This document shows positions 44,889 to 53,353 of a stretch of 64,000 bases of DNA, in pieces. Origin of the DNA: an uncultured Sphingobium sp. (lineage in GTDB: Bacteria; Pseudomonadota; Alphaproteobacteria; Sphingomonadales; Sphingomonadaceae); contig CAMPHJ010000001.1 of NCBI GenBank assembly GCA_946885845.1, forward strand, positions 240,019 through 304,018. Direction: 5' to 3'. A program made the translations under genes and the position numbers. The notes under the pieces were generated by a model. The model searched no databases, was not told the DNA's origin, and saw nothing but the letters and a program-made list of their open reading frames with translations. Position 1 is the stretch's first letter. Each line of letters starts with the position of its first letter.

Positions 44889-46067
44889 ATGGCCGAGATT
44901 GATCCCCCCATCCGCCGGCGCGGCAGCACGCCTCTCCCCCTGCCTAGCGAAGTCGCCCTGTTGTTGCAGGGTGGCGGCGCGCTGGGTTCGTTCCAGGCGG
45001 GCGTCTATGAACGGCTCGACCTTCTGGGCATCGACATCAGCTGGGTCGCGGGCATTTCCATCGGCGCGGTCAATGCCGCGATCATCGCGGGCAACCTTCC
45101 CCACCGGCGGATCAGCCGGTTGAAGAAATTCTGGCTGACAGTGTCGGGCGGGATGCCCAATGTGGTTCTGCCGGAAATCGACCATATCCGGGAAGCTGCT
45201 CATCTGATGGCGGCGGGCGCGGTGGCGACCTTTGGCGTGCCCGGCATGTTCCGTCCCCGCCTGTGGCCGTCGATGCTGATGCCGGAAGGTTCGCCGGGAG
45301 CAATCAGTTTCTACGACAGCGCGCCGCTCAAGGACACGTTGAACGCCTGCATCGACTGGGACCTTCTGAACGACGGCCCGGTTCGCCTGTCGGTGGGCGC
45401 CGTCGACGTGGAAAGCGGCAACTTCGCCTATTGGGACACGCGCGGGCCGAATGGGAAAACCCGCATCGACGCCCGCCACATCATGGCGTCCGGCGCGCTG
45501 CCGCCCGGCCTTCCTCCCGTTGAGATCGATGGCCGCTGGTATTGGGACGGCGGCATTGTGTCGAACACGCCGCTAGCGCATGTGCTGGATCATCAGGTCG
45601 AGGACATGCTCGTCTTCCAGGTGGACCTCTTTCCCGCAGAAGGCCCCAAGCCGCAGCAGATGACCGACGTCTATTCGCGGACGAAGGACATTCAATATTC
45701 CAGCCGCACGCGCCAGGTGACCGACCAGTATCTGCGCCTGCGCCGCGAACATCGCGCCATTGCCGCGCTGCTCGAAAAGCTGCCGCCGGACCTTAAGGAC
45801 GATCCTGATGCGGTCCGCCTGCGTCAGTGCCTGGATCGGGGTTCGGTCAACATCGTCCACCTGATCTATCGCAGCCGCGCTTGGGAAAGCGGCGCTCGCG
45901 ACTTCGAATTTTCGCGCGCGACGATGCTCGACCACTGGAGCCAGGGGCGGGACGCGGTGCAGGAAGTCATGCACAAGGGCGACTTGATCGCGCGCAACAT
46001 ATTGAACGGGAAAAGCGCCACCTTCGACCTCGACGCGCCCGATCATCTCAAGGAGAAGAATGCATGA
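44889..46067 (+). CDS. patatin-like phospholipase (DUF3734 type)
   Basis: A 392-residue patatin-family lipase. The oxyanion motif is LLLQGGGALGSFQAG, the nucleophile is Ser57 in GISIGAVN, and the catalytic Asp is Asp220 in WYWDGGIVSNTPL. The C-terminal 150 residues are the DUF3734 extension. It is coupled to the 3-hydroxybutyrate dehydrogenase gene (four-base overlap), a pair seen in many polyhydroxybutyrate-storing alphaproteobacteria. A role with storage-granule lipid or PHB turnover is inferred from that pairing. Confidence 0.9.
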   Translation: MAEIDPPIRRRGSTPLPLPSEVALLLQGGGALGSFQAGVYERLDLLGIDISWVAGISIGAVNAAIIAGNLPHRRISRLKKFWLTVSGGMPNVVLPEIDHIREAAHLMAAGAVATFGVPGMFRPRLWPSMLMPEGSPGAISFYDSAPLKDTLNACIDWDLLNDGPVRLSVGAVDVESGNFAYWDTRGPNGKTRIDARHIMASGALPPGLPPVEIDGRWYWDGGIVSNTPLAHVLDHQVEDMLVFQVDLFPAEGPKPQQMTDVYSRTKDIQYSSRTRQVTDQYLRLRREHRAIAALLEKLPPDLKDDPDAVRLRQCLDRGSVNIVHLIYRSRAWESGARDFEFSRATMLDHWSQGRDAVQEVMHKGDLIARNILNGKSATFDLDAPDHLKEKNA

Positions 46068-46855
46068 CCAAGTCCCTCGCCGGAAAGACCGCCCTCATCA
46101 CGGGTTCCACGTCCGGCATTGGACTTGCCTATGCAAAGCTGCTGGCTGAACAGGGCGCCAACATCGTCATCAACGGCTTTGGCGACCCCGCCGCCATCGA
46201 ACAGGAACGGCAAGCGCTGGAGCGGGTGAGCGGGGCCAAGGCGCTGTACAGCGGCCATGACCTCACCAAGCCAGCCGAAATCGAAGCGATGATGAAAGAA
46301 GCCGCCAGCACATTCGGCGGCGTCGATATCCTGATCAACAACGCCGGGATGCAGCATGTCGCCCCGATCGAAGATTTTCCCGTGGAAAAATGGGACCTGA
46401 TCATCGCGCTCAACCTGACCAGCGCATTTCACACCTCCCGTCTGGCCGTGCCATATATGAAGGCGCAGAAATGGGGCCGCATCATCCAGACCGCGAGCGC
46501 CCATTCGCTGACGGCGTCCCCGTTCAAAAGCGCTTATGTGACCGCCAAACATGGCCTGACCGGCCTGACCAAGACGCTGGCGCTGGAACTTGCGACCTTT
46601 GGCATCACCGCCAACTGCATTTCGCCGGGCTATGTCTGGACCCCTCTGGTCGAAAATCAGATCCCCGACACGATGAAGGCGCGGAACATGACGCGCGAGC
46701 AAGTGATGAACGACGTGCTGCTTGCGGGTCAGCCGACCAAGCAATTCGTGACGGTCGACCAGGTGGCGGCCATGGCCCTGTTCCTGTGCAGCGATGCGGC
46801 CGCCAATATCACGGGCGCGAACATGACCATCGATGGCGGCTGGACCGCTCAATAA
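46064..46855 (+). CDS. bdhA: D-3-hydroxybutyrate dehydrogenase (SDR family)
   Basis: A 263-residue short-chain dehydrogenase with ITGSTSGIGLA, the NNAG segment ILINNAGMQHV, catalytic Ser in TASAHSLTASPFKSAY and YVTAK. The MQHVAPIEDFP and ISPGYVWTPLVENQIPD stretches are characteristic of bacterial 3-hydroxybutyrate dehydrogenase. It oxidises D-3-hydroxybutyrate to acetoacetate with NAD, in ketone-body and PHB degradation. It is co-transcribed with the patatin gene; AAGGAG lies about eight bases before the ATG. Confidence 0.93.
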   Translation: MTKSLAGKTALITGSTSGIGLAYAKLLAEQGANIVINGFGDPAAIEQERQALERVSGAKALYSGHDLTKPAEIEAMMKEAASTFGGVDILINNAGMQHVAPIEDFPVEKWDLIIALNLTSAFHTSRLAVPYMKAQKWGRIIQTASAHSLTASPFKSAYVTAKHGLTGLTKTLALELATFGITANCISPGYVWTPLVENQIPDTMKARNMTREQVMNDVLLAGQPTKQFVTVDQVAAMALFLCSDAAANITGANMTIDGGWTAQ

Positions 46856-47042
46856 AGCGCGCGCCGCCGCTGTTTTGCGGCAGCGCACCATTCACACCTC
46901 ACGCCGTTTCGTCGCCTGTTTTCGTTGTGGCAAATTTATCACGGTTCGAACCATTTGTTTTATCGCGGGAAACCATCCCTCCCGCGCTCGGTTCTCCCTC
47001 CCGACGCTTTCATATTTTGAAGCAGACAAAAGGGAGTTACCC

Positions 47043-47597
47043 ATGAAGAAGTTTCTTTTCGCAGCCGCAATGATGGCGGCTCTTCCGTCCGTTGCCCATG
47101 CTCAGGAAGAAACCGCGCCTGACGGCACCCCCGCATTCGGCGTCGAACCCTATGTCGGCGTCCTGGGTGGCTGGCACAGTTTCGACCGCCGGTCGGAATT
47201 TGGCAGCGTGCCCGGCGAAACCATCATGAGCGGCGCGATCGTCAGCGGCGTTGCGGGCGTCAACGTGCCGCTCGGCCCTGTCTTCGTCGGTGTCGAAGGC
47301 AATGTTACAAAGGGTTGGGCCGACATCGATTGGGAATATGGCGTGAAGGGCCGCTTCGGCGCCCGTGCAGGCGACAGCGGCATGATCTTCGCGTCGGCTG
47401 GCTATCAGTGGGTTGAAGGCAAGCAGGGCTGGCCGAACCGCAAGGACTGGATGTACGGCGTCGGCGTTGAAGTCGGCCCCAAGGATATCGGCCTGGGCGG
47501 CATCACCGGCAACAGCGGCATTCGCCTGCGCTTCCAGACCGAAACCTATGATTTCGACAGCTTCCGCCCGACGGCGGGTGTGATTTTCCACTTCTGA
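47043..47597 (+). CDS. small outer-membrane beta-barrel protein
   Basis: A 184-residue protein with a signal peptide (MKKFLFAAAMMAALPSVAHA) and an alternating beta-strand barrel that ends in F-H-F, a C-terminal phenylalanine typical of outer-membrane proteins. It resembles the opacity/OmpA-like eight-stranded barrels of sphingomonads. GGGAG lies before the ATG. A strong terminator follows it, and no gene is coupled to it, so it is probably an independent, well-expressed gene. Function is unknown beyond outer-membrane location. Confidence 0.8.
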   Translation: MKKFLFAAAMMAALPSVAHAQEETAPDGTPAFGVEPYVGVLGGWHSFDRRSEFGSVPGETIMSGAIVSGVAGVNVPLGPVFVGVEGNVTKGWADIDWEYGVKGRFGARAGDSGMIFASAGYQWVEGKQGWPNRKDWMYGVGVEVGPKDIGLGGITGNSGIRLRFQTETYDFDSFRPTAGVIFHF

Positions 47598-47618
47598 TCA
47601 CTCCCATAGCGATCAGGG

Positions 47619-47654
47619 GAAGGCGTCCGTCTCACGACGGGCGCCTTCTTTTTT
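47619..47654 (+). terminator. intrinsic terminator after the barrel-protein gene
   Basis: A 13-bp stem (GAAGGCGTCCGTC with GACGGGCGCCTTC, one G-U pair) and a TCAC loop are followed by six T residues, 22 bases after the outer-membrane protein stop. Confidence 0.9.
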
Positions 47655-47784
47655 GGCATGATGCCAAGGCAGGGTGGCTTGGTTGGATATTATGGTTTGC
47701 CGAAACCGCGACGGGGCGAAATCCCCTTAAGTTCCCGCGCATATGACCCTATGCTGCTCCCCGAAGAAACGGAGCTTTTTAATC

Positions 47785-49140
47785 ATGCGCCACGCGTTGA
47801 CGGCCCTGGTCGCGGCCTCCAGCCTTTCATCTCCGTCCGTGGCGCAGACTTCGCCGACGGGCGCGGTGGACGCGTCCGCCCGACCCAATGAAATCGCCGC
47901 GACCATTGCCGGCGACATGGACGGGCTGATGTCGCTCTACCGCGACCTGCACGCCAACCCCGAACTGTCCGAACAGGAAAGCGCTACCGCAGCGAAACTC
48001 GCCCGACGGCTGAAGGCGATGAAGTTCGACGTGACTGAAAAGGTCGGCGGCACCGGCGTCGTCGCCGTCATGAAGAATGGTAGCGGGCCAGTGCTTCTGA
48101 TCCGCGCCGACATGGACGGCCTGCCCGTCACCGAACAGACCGGCCTCCCCTTCGCTTCGAAGGTCAGGACAAAGACTGCTGAAGGCGTGGAAACGGGCGT
48201 CATGCATGCGTGCGGCCATGACACGCACATGACCGCCTTCATCGAAACCGCCCGCCTCCTGTCATCGATGAAGGACCGTTGGAAAGGCACGCTGGTCATG
48301 ATCCTCCAGCCTGCGGAGGAAGTGGGTCGGGGCGCACGGCTGATGCTGGAAGATGGCCTTTACACGCGCTTCCCGCGCCCGACCCACGCCCTGGCCTTTC
48401 ACGATGCCGCCAATCTGGAAGCGGGCAAGATCGGCTATACGCCGGGCTATGCGCTCGCCAATGTCGATAGCGTCGACATATTGGTGCGCGGCACGGGCGG
48501 GCATGGCGCCTATCCGCAAACCGCGCGCGATCCCATCGTGCTGGGCGCGCGAATCGTGTCGTCGCTTCAGACGCTGGTCAGCCGGGAACAGGACCCGCTG
48601 GACCCTGCTGTCGTGACGGTCGGCAGCTTCATGGGCGGGGCCAAGCACAATATCATCCCCGATGAAGCAAAGCTGCTACTCACCGTGCGAAGCTATTCGG
48701 ATGACACCCGTGAAAAGCTGATCCGGGGCATAGAACGCATCGCGCGCGGCGAAGCGATTGCGGCGGGCATGCCCGACGACCGGATGCCCGTGGTCACGGT
48801 GAAGGATGAATTCACCCCCGCTGCCTATAATCCGCCCGCCTTCGCCAATCAGATGGCGGACAGGCTAAAGGCGCATTTCCCCGACGGCGCGGTCATGGAG
48901 GTAAAATCTTCCATGGGTGGCGAGGATTTCGGCCGCTATTACCGCGCCGACAAAAGCATCAACAGCTTCATTTTCTGGGTCGGCGGCGTCCCTGCGGACC
49001 AGATGGCCCAGGCCGCCGCTGGTCAGGCCACCCTTCCGTCCCTGCACAGCCCCTTCTGGGCGCCGCAAGCCGACAAGGTCATCGCCACCGCCAGCGAAGC
49101 CATGACCGTGCTGGCCCTGGACATATTGAAGCGGGATTGA
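47785..49140 (+). CDS. exported M20-family amidohydrolase
   Basis: A 451-residue peptidase M20D/hippurate-hydrolase-like protein with an N-terminal signal peptide (MRHALTALVAASSLSSPSVAQ). The metal-binding residues are in HACGHDTHM, QPAEEVGRGA (catalytic Glu), ALAFHDA and the C-terminal GGEDFGRYY; the dimerisation domain has GTGGHGAYPQTARDPIV. Such enzymes split N-acyl amino acids or indole conjugates. An exported form is common in sphingomonads. The substrate is unknown. It stands alone after the terminator. Confidence 0.92.
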   Translation: MRHALTALVAASSLSSPSVAQTSPTGAVDASARPNEIAATIAGDMDGLMSLYRDLHANPELSEQESATAAKLARRLKAMKFDVTEKVGGTGVVAVMKNGSGPVLLIRADMDGLPVTEQTGLPFASKVRTKTAEGVETGVMHACGHDTHMTAFIETARLLSSMKDRWKGTLVMILQPAEEVGRGARLMLEDGLYTRFPRPTHALAFHDAANLEAGKIGYTPGYALANVDSVDILVRGTGGHGAYPQTARDPIVLGARIVSSLQTLVSREQDPLDPAVVTVGSFMGGAKHNIIPDEAKLLLTVRSYSDDTREKLIRGIERIARGEAIAAGMPDDRMPVVTVKDEFTPAAYNPPAFANQMADRLKAHFPDGAVMEVKSSMGGEDFGRYYRADKSINSFIFWVGGVPADQMAQAAAGQATLPSLHSPFWAPQADKVIATASEAMTVLALDILKRD

Positions 49141-49148
49141 AGCCTCCC

Positions 49149-49199
49149 ATCCTCCCCTGTCGGCATGGGGAGGGGGACCGCCAAGGGCGGTGGAGAGAA
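49149..49199. repeat. palindromic intergenic repeat
   Basis: Between the amidohydrolase and the nucleotidyltransferase genes, two short hairpins occur in tandem: CTCCCC-type arms around CTGTCGGCAT (49151-49173) and CCGCC-AAG-GGCGG (49178-49190). The GGGGAGGGGGACCGCC wording is a repeat type seen often between sphingomonad genes. It lies between convergent genes, so it may also act as a two-way transcript end. Confidence 0.6.
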
Positions 49200-49228
49200 A
49201 ACATGCACAGGCGTTCCTCTTCCCACCC

Positions 49229-50221
49229 TTAAACCGGTCGATGCCCCTTGCGCCATTTGGTCAGCAGATGCCGTGCCAGCATCAGCGGCGGCATCCGCAG
49301 CCAGTGCGACCGCAGGTAAAATCCGAAACGCAGCAGCTTGTCCGTTTCCCGTCCCCAGCCATCCCGCGCCAGCAGCCGTCGGATGACAAGGCGATCCCAT
49401 ATGCCCACGCGCTCCCGGCCCGTGCCGTAAAGCCTGTCGGCCAGTCGCCGCGCCTGCCGCACATGCGCGGCGATTCCATGCCGCTCCGCACGGGCGACCA
49501 ACTTGGCCTGATCGGCATCGGGCAACAGGCAGTGAATGTCCCAAAGGTTGCGCAATCCTCCCGCCAGATCGCCGTCCGCCAGCAAATGCGCCACCGCATG
49601 ACAGACCCGGTCTTCAGCGGACAGAATATATAATCGTTTGGTAATGGGAACCGCATCCGCCAGCATAGCATCCGCATCGGGTTTTGGCCGAGCGGTCAGC
49701 GGCAATATCGTATGATGCACGTCGATCATTCGATCGCGGTCGCGATGGATCAACGGCGGCAGTTCATGCATCCATTGCCGATAATAGGCGTCGTCATAGG
49801 GGTCTTCCTTGACCCATTCCCAACCCGCCGCGATCAGGCGCTGCTCGACGTCACCGATAGCCGATCGCGCCACCAATATGTCGAGGTCGCCGATAAAGCG
49901 CCCCTCTCCCGCACGCAGCCCAGCCGCGACATAAGCGGTCCCCTTCATCAGCACGACAGGCCCATCGAAATCGGCAAGCGCCAGCGCCGCACGATCAGCT
50001 TCCCATAGCGCCTGCCGCGCTTCCCTTTCTGCATCCCCCCGCGCGTCAGCCAGGATCGGCTGCACCGCGTCTGGCCCTACGCCCTCATCAACGCGCAGTG
50101 CCAGCGTGCCAATCAATCGCTCCGCGCGCGCCGCGGCGACCAGCGCATTCCATCCCTTCGCATCAAGCGCCGCCACCGACGCGGGATCGCGCAGCGTCCG
50201 CACCAGCAAGGCCGCGCTCAC
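49229..50221 (-). CDS. nucleotidyltransferase-family protein of the HPr-rel-A cassette
   Basis: A 330-residue protein of the uncharacterised nucleotidyltransferase family (PF14907). The catalytic-type motif GDLDILV near residue 115 is preceded by MKGTAYVAAGL. Helical C-terminal sequence follows. The GTG at 50221 overlaps the kinase gene stop (GTGA) and has GAGGAG about seven bases upstream, so it is preferred over the ATG at 50236. It is the last gene of the cassette with the HprK-related kinase and the PqqD-like protein. The molecule it modifies is unknown. Confidence 0.82.
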   Translation of the reverse strand: MSAALLVRTLRDPASVAALDAKGWNALVAAARAERLIGTLALRVDEGVGPDAVQPILADARGDAEREARQALWEADRAALALADFDGPVVLMKGTAYVAAGLRAGEGRFIGDLDILVARSAIGDVEQRLIAAGWEWVKEDPYDDAYYRQWMHELPPLIHRDRDRMIDVHHTILPLTARPKPDADAMLADAVPITKRLYILSAEDRVCHAVAHLLADGDLAGGLRNLWDIHCLLPDADQAKLVARAERHGIAAHVRQARRLADRLYGTGRERVGIWDRLVIRRLLARDGWGRETDKLLRFGFYLRSHWLRMPPLMLARHLLTKWRKGHRPV

Positions 50222-51081
50222 GCTTGCTCCTCCCATAGCCGTTCGACCATGGCGATGGCTTCGTCGCCTGACGGGAAGTCAATCGCATGGGCGGGCACAT
50301 GCTGGACCATCCGGCCAAGCGCCAGAAATCCGGCTTCACCCAGCGCCACATAATTGGTCGATGCCTGCGTCAGCCGCATGAACACTTCCGCCTGCCCAAC
50401 GGCGCGCGCGTCAGCAATATGTCCGAAGCGCGGGAACAGCAGCAGGGCGGGCTGCCCCCCCACTTCCATGCGATCGATCGCGCCGCCGCGCGGCACCAGA
50501 TGGCGGATGTCGCCCTTCGCCGTATTGGCCATCAAAGGCCCCATTCGATCAGTCGGCACTTCAGCGGACAGCACGTCAATCGCGCCGTTCTTGAGCGACA
50601 CCAGCCGGGGAAAGGGAAATATCTGTCCCGTCGTCAGGTCCAGCAGCGCGAACTCATCGCCCATCAACCGCCAGCCTCTTTCGCCCAGTTGCGCGGCCAG
50701 CGTGGATTTGCCGGACCCGGATTCGCCGGTCATCACCAGCACGCGCCCGTCCTTTTCGACGCTGGAGGCATGAAGCAGCAGATGCCGCCGCCAGCCGAGC
50801 GCCATCTGCAGGTTCATGCCCATTTCCGCGGCCAACAGGCCATGGCGCAGGCTCATGGGCGCGGCTTCGGCCAGGCCATGGTCGCCGGTGATGAAGATCG
50901 AGGGCCGCAGCCACTGCCGCAACGGTCCCGCAGGCTCCAGCCGCACGCTGAAATCGGCAATGCCCCCCTGTGACATCGGATAAGCGGCGTATAGGCGCGC
51001 AAGATGGTCGATCGGATCGCGCCAGGCGGACCCGATCCGAAATGTCGCCGGACCGATCTTCAAAGTGATCTGATGCTTCAC
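50218..51081 (-). CDS. HprK-related kinase A
   Basis: A 287-residue P-loop protein similar to the catalytic half of HPr serine kinase. The Walker A loop is TGESGSGKST near residue 118, and GDEFALLDL near 140 fits the kinase's Asp-containing strand. It lacks the N-terminal HprK domain and the full HprK signature, and no ptsH-type HPr gene is present here. It matches what is called HprK-related kinase A in the HPr-rel-A system. The GTG start overlaps the PqqD-like gene stop. The substrate is unknown. Confidence 0.85.
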   Translation of the reverse strand: MKHQITLKIGPATFRIGSAWRDPIDHLARLYAAYPMSQGGIADFSVRLEPAGPLRQWLRPSIFITGDHGLAEAAPMSLRHGLLAAEMGMNLQMALGWRRHLLLHASSVEKDGRVLVMTGESGSGKSTLAAQLGERGWRLMGDEFALLDLTTGQIFPFPRLVSLKNGAIDVLSAEVPTDRMGPLMANTAKGDIRHLVPRGGAIDRMEVGGQPALLLFPRFGHIADARAVGQAEVFMRLTQASTNYVALGEAGFLALGRMVQHVPAHAIDFPSGDEAIAMVERLWEEQA

Positions 51082-51365
51082 AGGCGGCGCGCCAGCCCCA
51101 ACGCCGTCAGTTCGGCCAGATGAGCATCGATCAGGGCGATCACACCGTCCGCCTCACCCAGTTCATAACGATGCGCCAGCCTGTCATGGACCTCTGCCGC
51201 CGTGCTTGGGGCGGCGTCGTCCAAAGCCTCCAATATCTCCGGCACCGGGCTGATCACCATATGCGTCTGACCCGAGGGGCGATGGTACAGCAGGGTGATG
51301 TCATCCAGCGCGCAGGCCGCAATCGCGTCGCGTTCTTCCCGGCAATAGCGATATATGGCGGTCAC
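51078..51365 (-). CDS. PqqD-like peptide-chaperone protein of the HPr-rel-A cassette
   Basis: A 95-residue protein with the PqqD pattern: an N-terminal beta hairpin (DITLLYHRPSGQTHMV), a short helix, and a C-terminal winged-helix-like part (HRYELGEADGVIALIDAHLAEL). PqqD-like proteins bind peptide precursors and present them to modifying enzymes. The GTG at 51365 has CAGGA just upstream. It couples to the kinase by a four-base overlap. Its presence suggests that the cassette modifies a peptide or protein. Confidence 0.8.
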   Translation of the reverse strand: MTAIYRYCREERDAIAACALDDITLLYHRPSGQTHMVISPVPEILEALDDAAPSTAAEVHDRLAHRYELGEADGVIALIDAHLAELTALGLARRL

Positions 51366-51426
51366 GATCCTGCTTTCGATCCGTGGTGTGTCACCACCGC
51401 TCTACAGCAGAGGAGTAAGCAGGTGC

Positions 51427-51852
51427 CTAACGCGGCATTTGCAATGAAGCAAAGCAGGTAAATCCGCTCGTCCCGGACTGGAGGCGGCGAATATAGTTCA
51501 GATAGGCCTGATTTTGTTCATAGCTGGTGCCCGGCAGCGGACGGCCGCGCAGCGCCTGCTTCACCTGCTCACCGGAAAAGCCGCGTCCCGTTCCCGGAAA
51601 AGCGCCCGGCGTGCCGGCGGGCACTATTTGCCCGTTGGGGGCGATATAATTGCCCGCCCGCGCCTGATCAGGAACATTGATGGTGCAATTGAGGACCGAA
51701 GCCGCCGTGTTGGCCAGCGCCGGTCGAATGGAAACGATGGCAGACGCGGCCACCGCCCCACCCATCAACAACTGGCGGCGCGACGATGCGCTTGGATCGA
51801 AACCTTCCTCCTGGGAAGCATCGTTGGAATGTTCCGGCCCTTGCTCGCTCAT
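51427..51852 (-). CDS. exported small protein with twin-arginine-type signal (HPr-rel-A cassette partner)
   Basis: A 141-residue protein. A hydrophilic N-terminus leads to SSRRQLLMGGAVAASAIVSIRPALA, a twin-arginine-type signal with a likely AxA cleavage near residue 47. The mature part is glycine/proline-rich and has two cysteines, one near each end (LNCTINV and FTCFASL), which could form one disulfide. No catalytic motif is seen. The first gene of the cassette, 61 bases before the PqqD-like gene, it is a candidate substrate or carrier for the cassette. That role is inference. Confidence 0.7.
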   Translation of the reverse strand: MSEQGPEHSNDASQEEGFDPSASSRRQLLMGGAVAASAIVSIRPALANTAASVLNCTINVPDQARAGNYIAPNGQIVPAGTPGAFPGTGRGFSGEQVKQALRGRPLPGTSYEQNQAYLNYIRRLQSGTSGFTCFASLQMPR

Positions 51853-51950
51853 ATCTTCCTGATCCGCTATCGCCCTTGCCAAACCGTAAAGATTGCACGC
51901 TATTACACCAGCCATCGCAGCAAGCGCGGCAGGAATCCAGCTTAGTAACC

Positions 51951-53222
51951 ATGAATCGACTGACAATATCCCAGATCATTGCCTCTCTGGCGGTCCTGCT
52001 GCTGGCCACGGGCAGCGTGCTGATGATGGGCGTATCGCCGCTGGCGGTGGCTTTACCCGCGTTTGCCGGGCTTGCCATTCTGCTGATCGCGTCGCGCGGA
52101 GGTTCCTCCATCACTGAGGCTCCGGCGATGGTCGAACCGACGGAAGCGCCGGACATCGCCGCCCACCCCGATTTTTCCAGCCTGCTGGAAGGGATTTCCG
52201 ACCCGCTGATGTTGATCGATCGCGGACGGATATTGCGGGCCAACAGCGCGGCCCAGCGGTTGCTGGGCACCCATATTGAAGGAGAGGATGCGCGCATCGC
52301 CATCCGTCATCCCGCTGCGGCGGAAAGGCTGGCGAATCAATCGCCCCTGACCGAACCGGAGATGGTGGAGCTGGTCGGACTGGGCACGCGTGAACAACGC
52401 TGGCAGATGCGAATCGCGCCGTTGGGCGACCCTGCGCAGGTGCGGCGGCTGGTGCATCTGGCCGATCATAGCGGCGCCTATGCGGCGGAACGGATGCGTG
52501 TCGATTTCGTGGCCAATGCCAGCCATGAATTGCGCACCCCCCTTGCGGGCATATTGGGGTTCATCGAAACGCTGGCCGATCCTGACCTTGGCCGCGACAC
52601 AGAAACGCGCCAACGCTTCCTGAAGATCATGGAGGGTGAAGCCCGCCGCATGCAGCGGTTGATAGAGGACCTCCTCTCTCTCTCCCGGATCGAAGCGGAA
52701 AAATATCGCGTGCCCGACAGCGAAGTCGATCTGGCCGAATTGGTCACGGAGGCGGTGAGCGTCTTCCGCGCCAGCCACGACGATCGCGGGCGGGACGTCG
52801 AAATGGACGTCGCCTCCACCCCGCCCCCGGTGCAGGGGGACCGGGCGCAGTTGTCGCAGCTGCTCCACAACCTGATCAACAATTCGGTGAAATATGGCCG
52901 CCCCGGCACACCAATCCGCGTCACACTGGACGCGGGACCCAGCGGCATGACGCGCATTTCCGTCGCCGATCAGGGCGAAGGGATCGGCCCTGACCACCTC
53001 CACCGACTGACCGAACGTTTCTACCGCGTCGATTCGGGCCGCAGCCGGGCGATGGGGGGCACCGGCCTCGGCCTGGCCATCGTCAAACATATCGTGGAAC
53101 GGCATCGCGGGCGGCTGGATATCAGCAGCACGCTGGGCAAAGGGACGACCGTGTCCGTCCTGCTGCCGCGTGGCGCTGAAAAGGACAAAGCCTCTCTGGG
53201 CGGTCGTGCAAAAGGCGCATAA
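51951..53222 (+). CDS. phoR: phosphate-regulon sensor histidine kinase
   Basis: A 423-residue kinase with two N-terminal membrane helices, a PAS-like domain (about 75-175) and the kinase core: His192 in VANASHELRTPL, N-box LLHNLINNSVKYG and G-boxes DQGEGIG and GGTGLGLAIVKH. It pairs with the response regulator at the far end of the same cluster. Under phosphate limitation it would phosphorylate PhoB; PstSCAB and PhoU keep it inactive when phosphate is plentiful. The ATG at 51951 is favoured because it starts the first membrane helix. Confidence 0.93.
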   Translation: MNRLTISQIIASLAVLLLATGSVLMMGVSPLAVALPAFAGLAILLIASRGGSSITEAPAMVEPTEAPDIAAHPDFSSLLEGISDPLMLIDRGRILRANSAAQRLLGTHIEGEDARIAIRHPAAAERLANQSPLTEPEMVELVGLGTREQRWQMRIAPLGDPAQVRRLVHLADHSGAYAAERMRVDFVANASHELRTPLAGILGFIETLADPDLGRDTETRQRFLKIMEGEARRMQRLIEDLLSLSRIEAEKYRVPDSEVDLAELVTEAVSVFRASHDDRGRDVEMDVASTPPPVQGDRAQLSQLLHNLINNSVKYGRPGTPIRVTLDAGPSGMTRISVADQGEGIGPDHLHRLTERFYRVDSGRSRAMGGTGLGLAIVKHIVERHRGRLDISSTLGKGTTVSVLLPRGAEKDKASLGGRAKGA

Positions 53223-53241
53223 AAAACGGCATTCGGGGCTG

Positions 53242-53270
53242 ATGTCATAAAAATGCAATTGGACTGTCAC
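53242..53270 (+). promoter_or_regulatory. Pho box (three PhoB half-sites)
   Basis: Three 7-base elements repeat every 11 bases: ATGTCAT at 53242, ATGCAAT at 53253 and CTGTCAC at 53264. The outer two match the CTGTCAT PhoB half-site closely; the middle one is weaker. The A-rich spacer after the first is normal. The site lies 84 bases before the pstS start and is the expected PhoB activation site for the pst operon. Confidence 0.85.
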
Positions 53271-53353
53271 AAAGGCGCGACGTACCGCGTTTAAGCGCGT
53301 CTCCATGAAGGGGGCGGCGAAGCGATCGCGGCCAGGATGATGGAGATTTTCCC

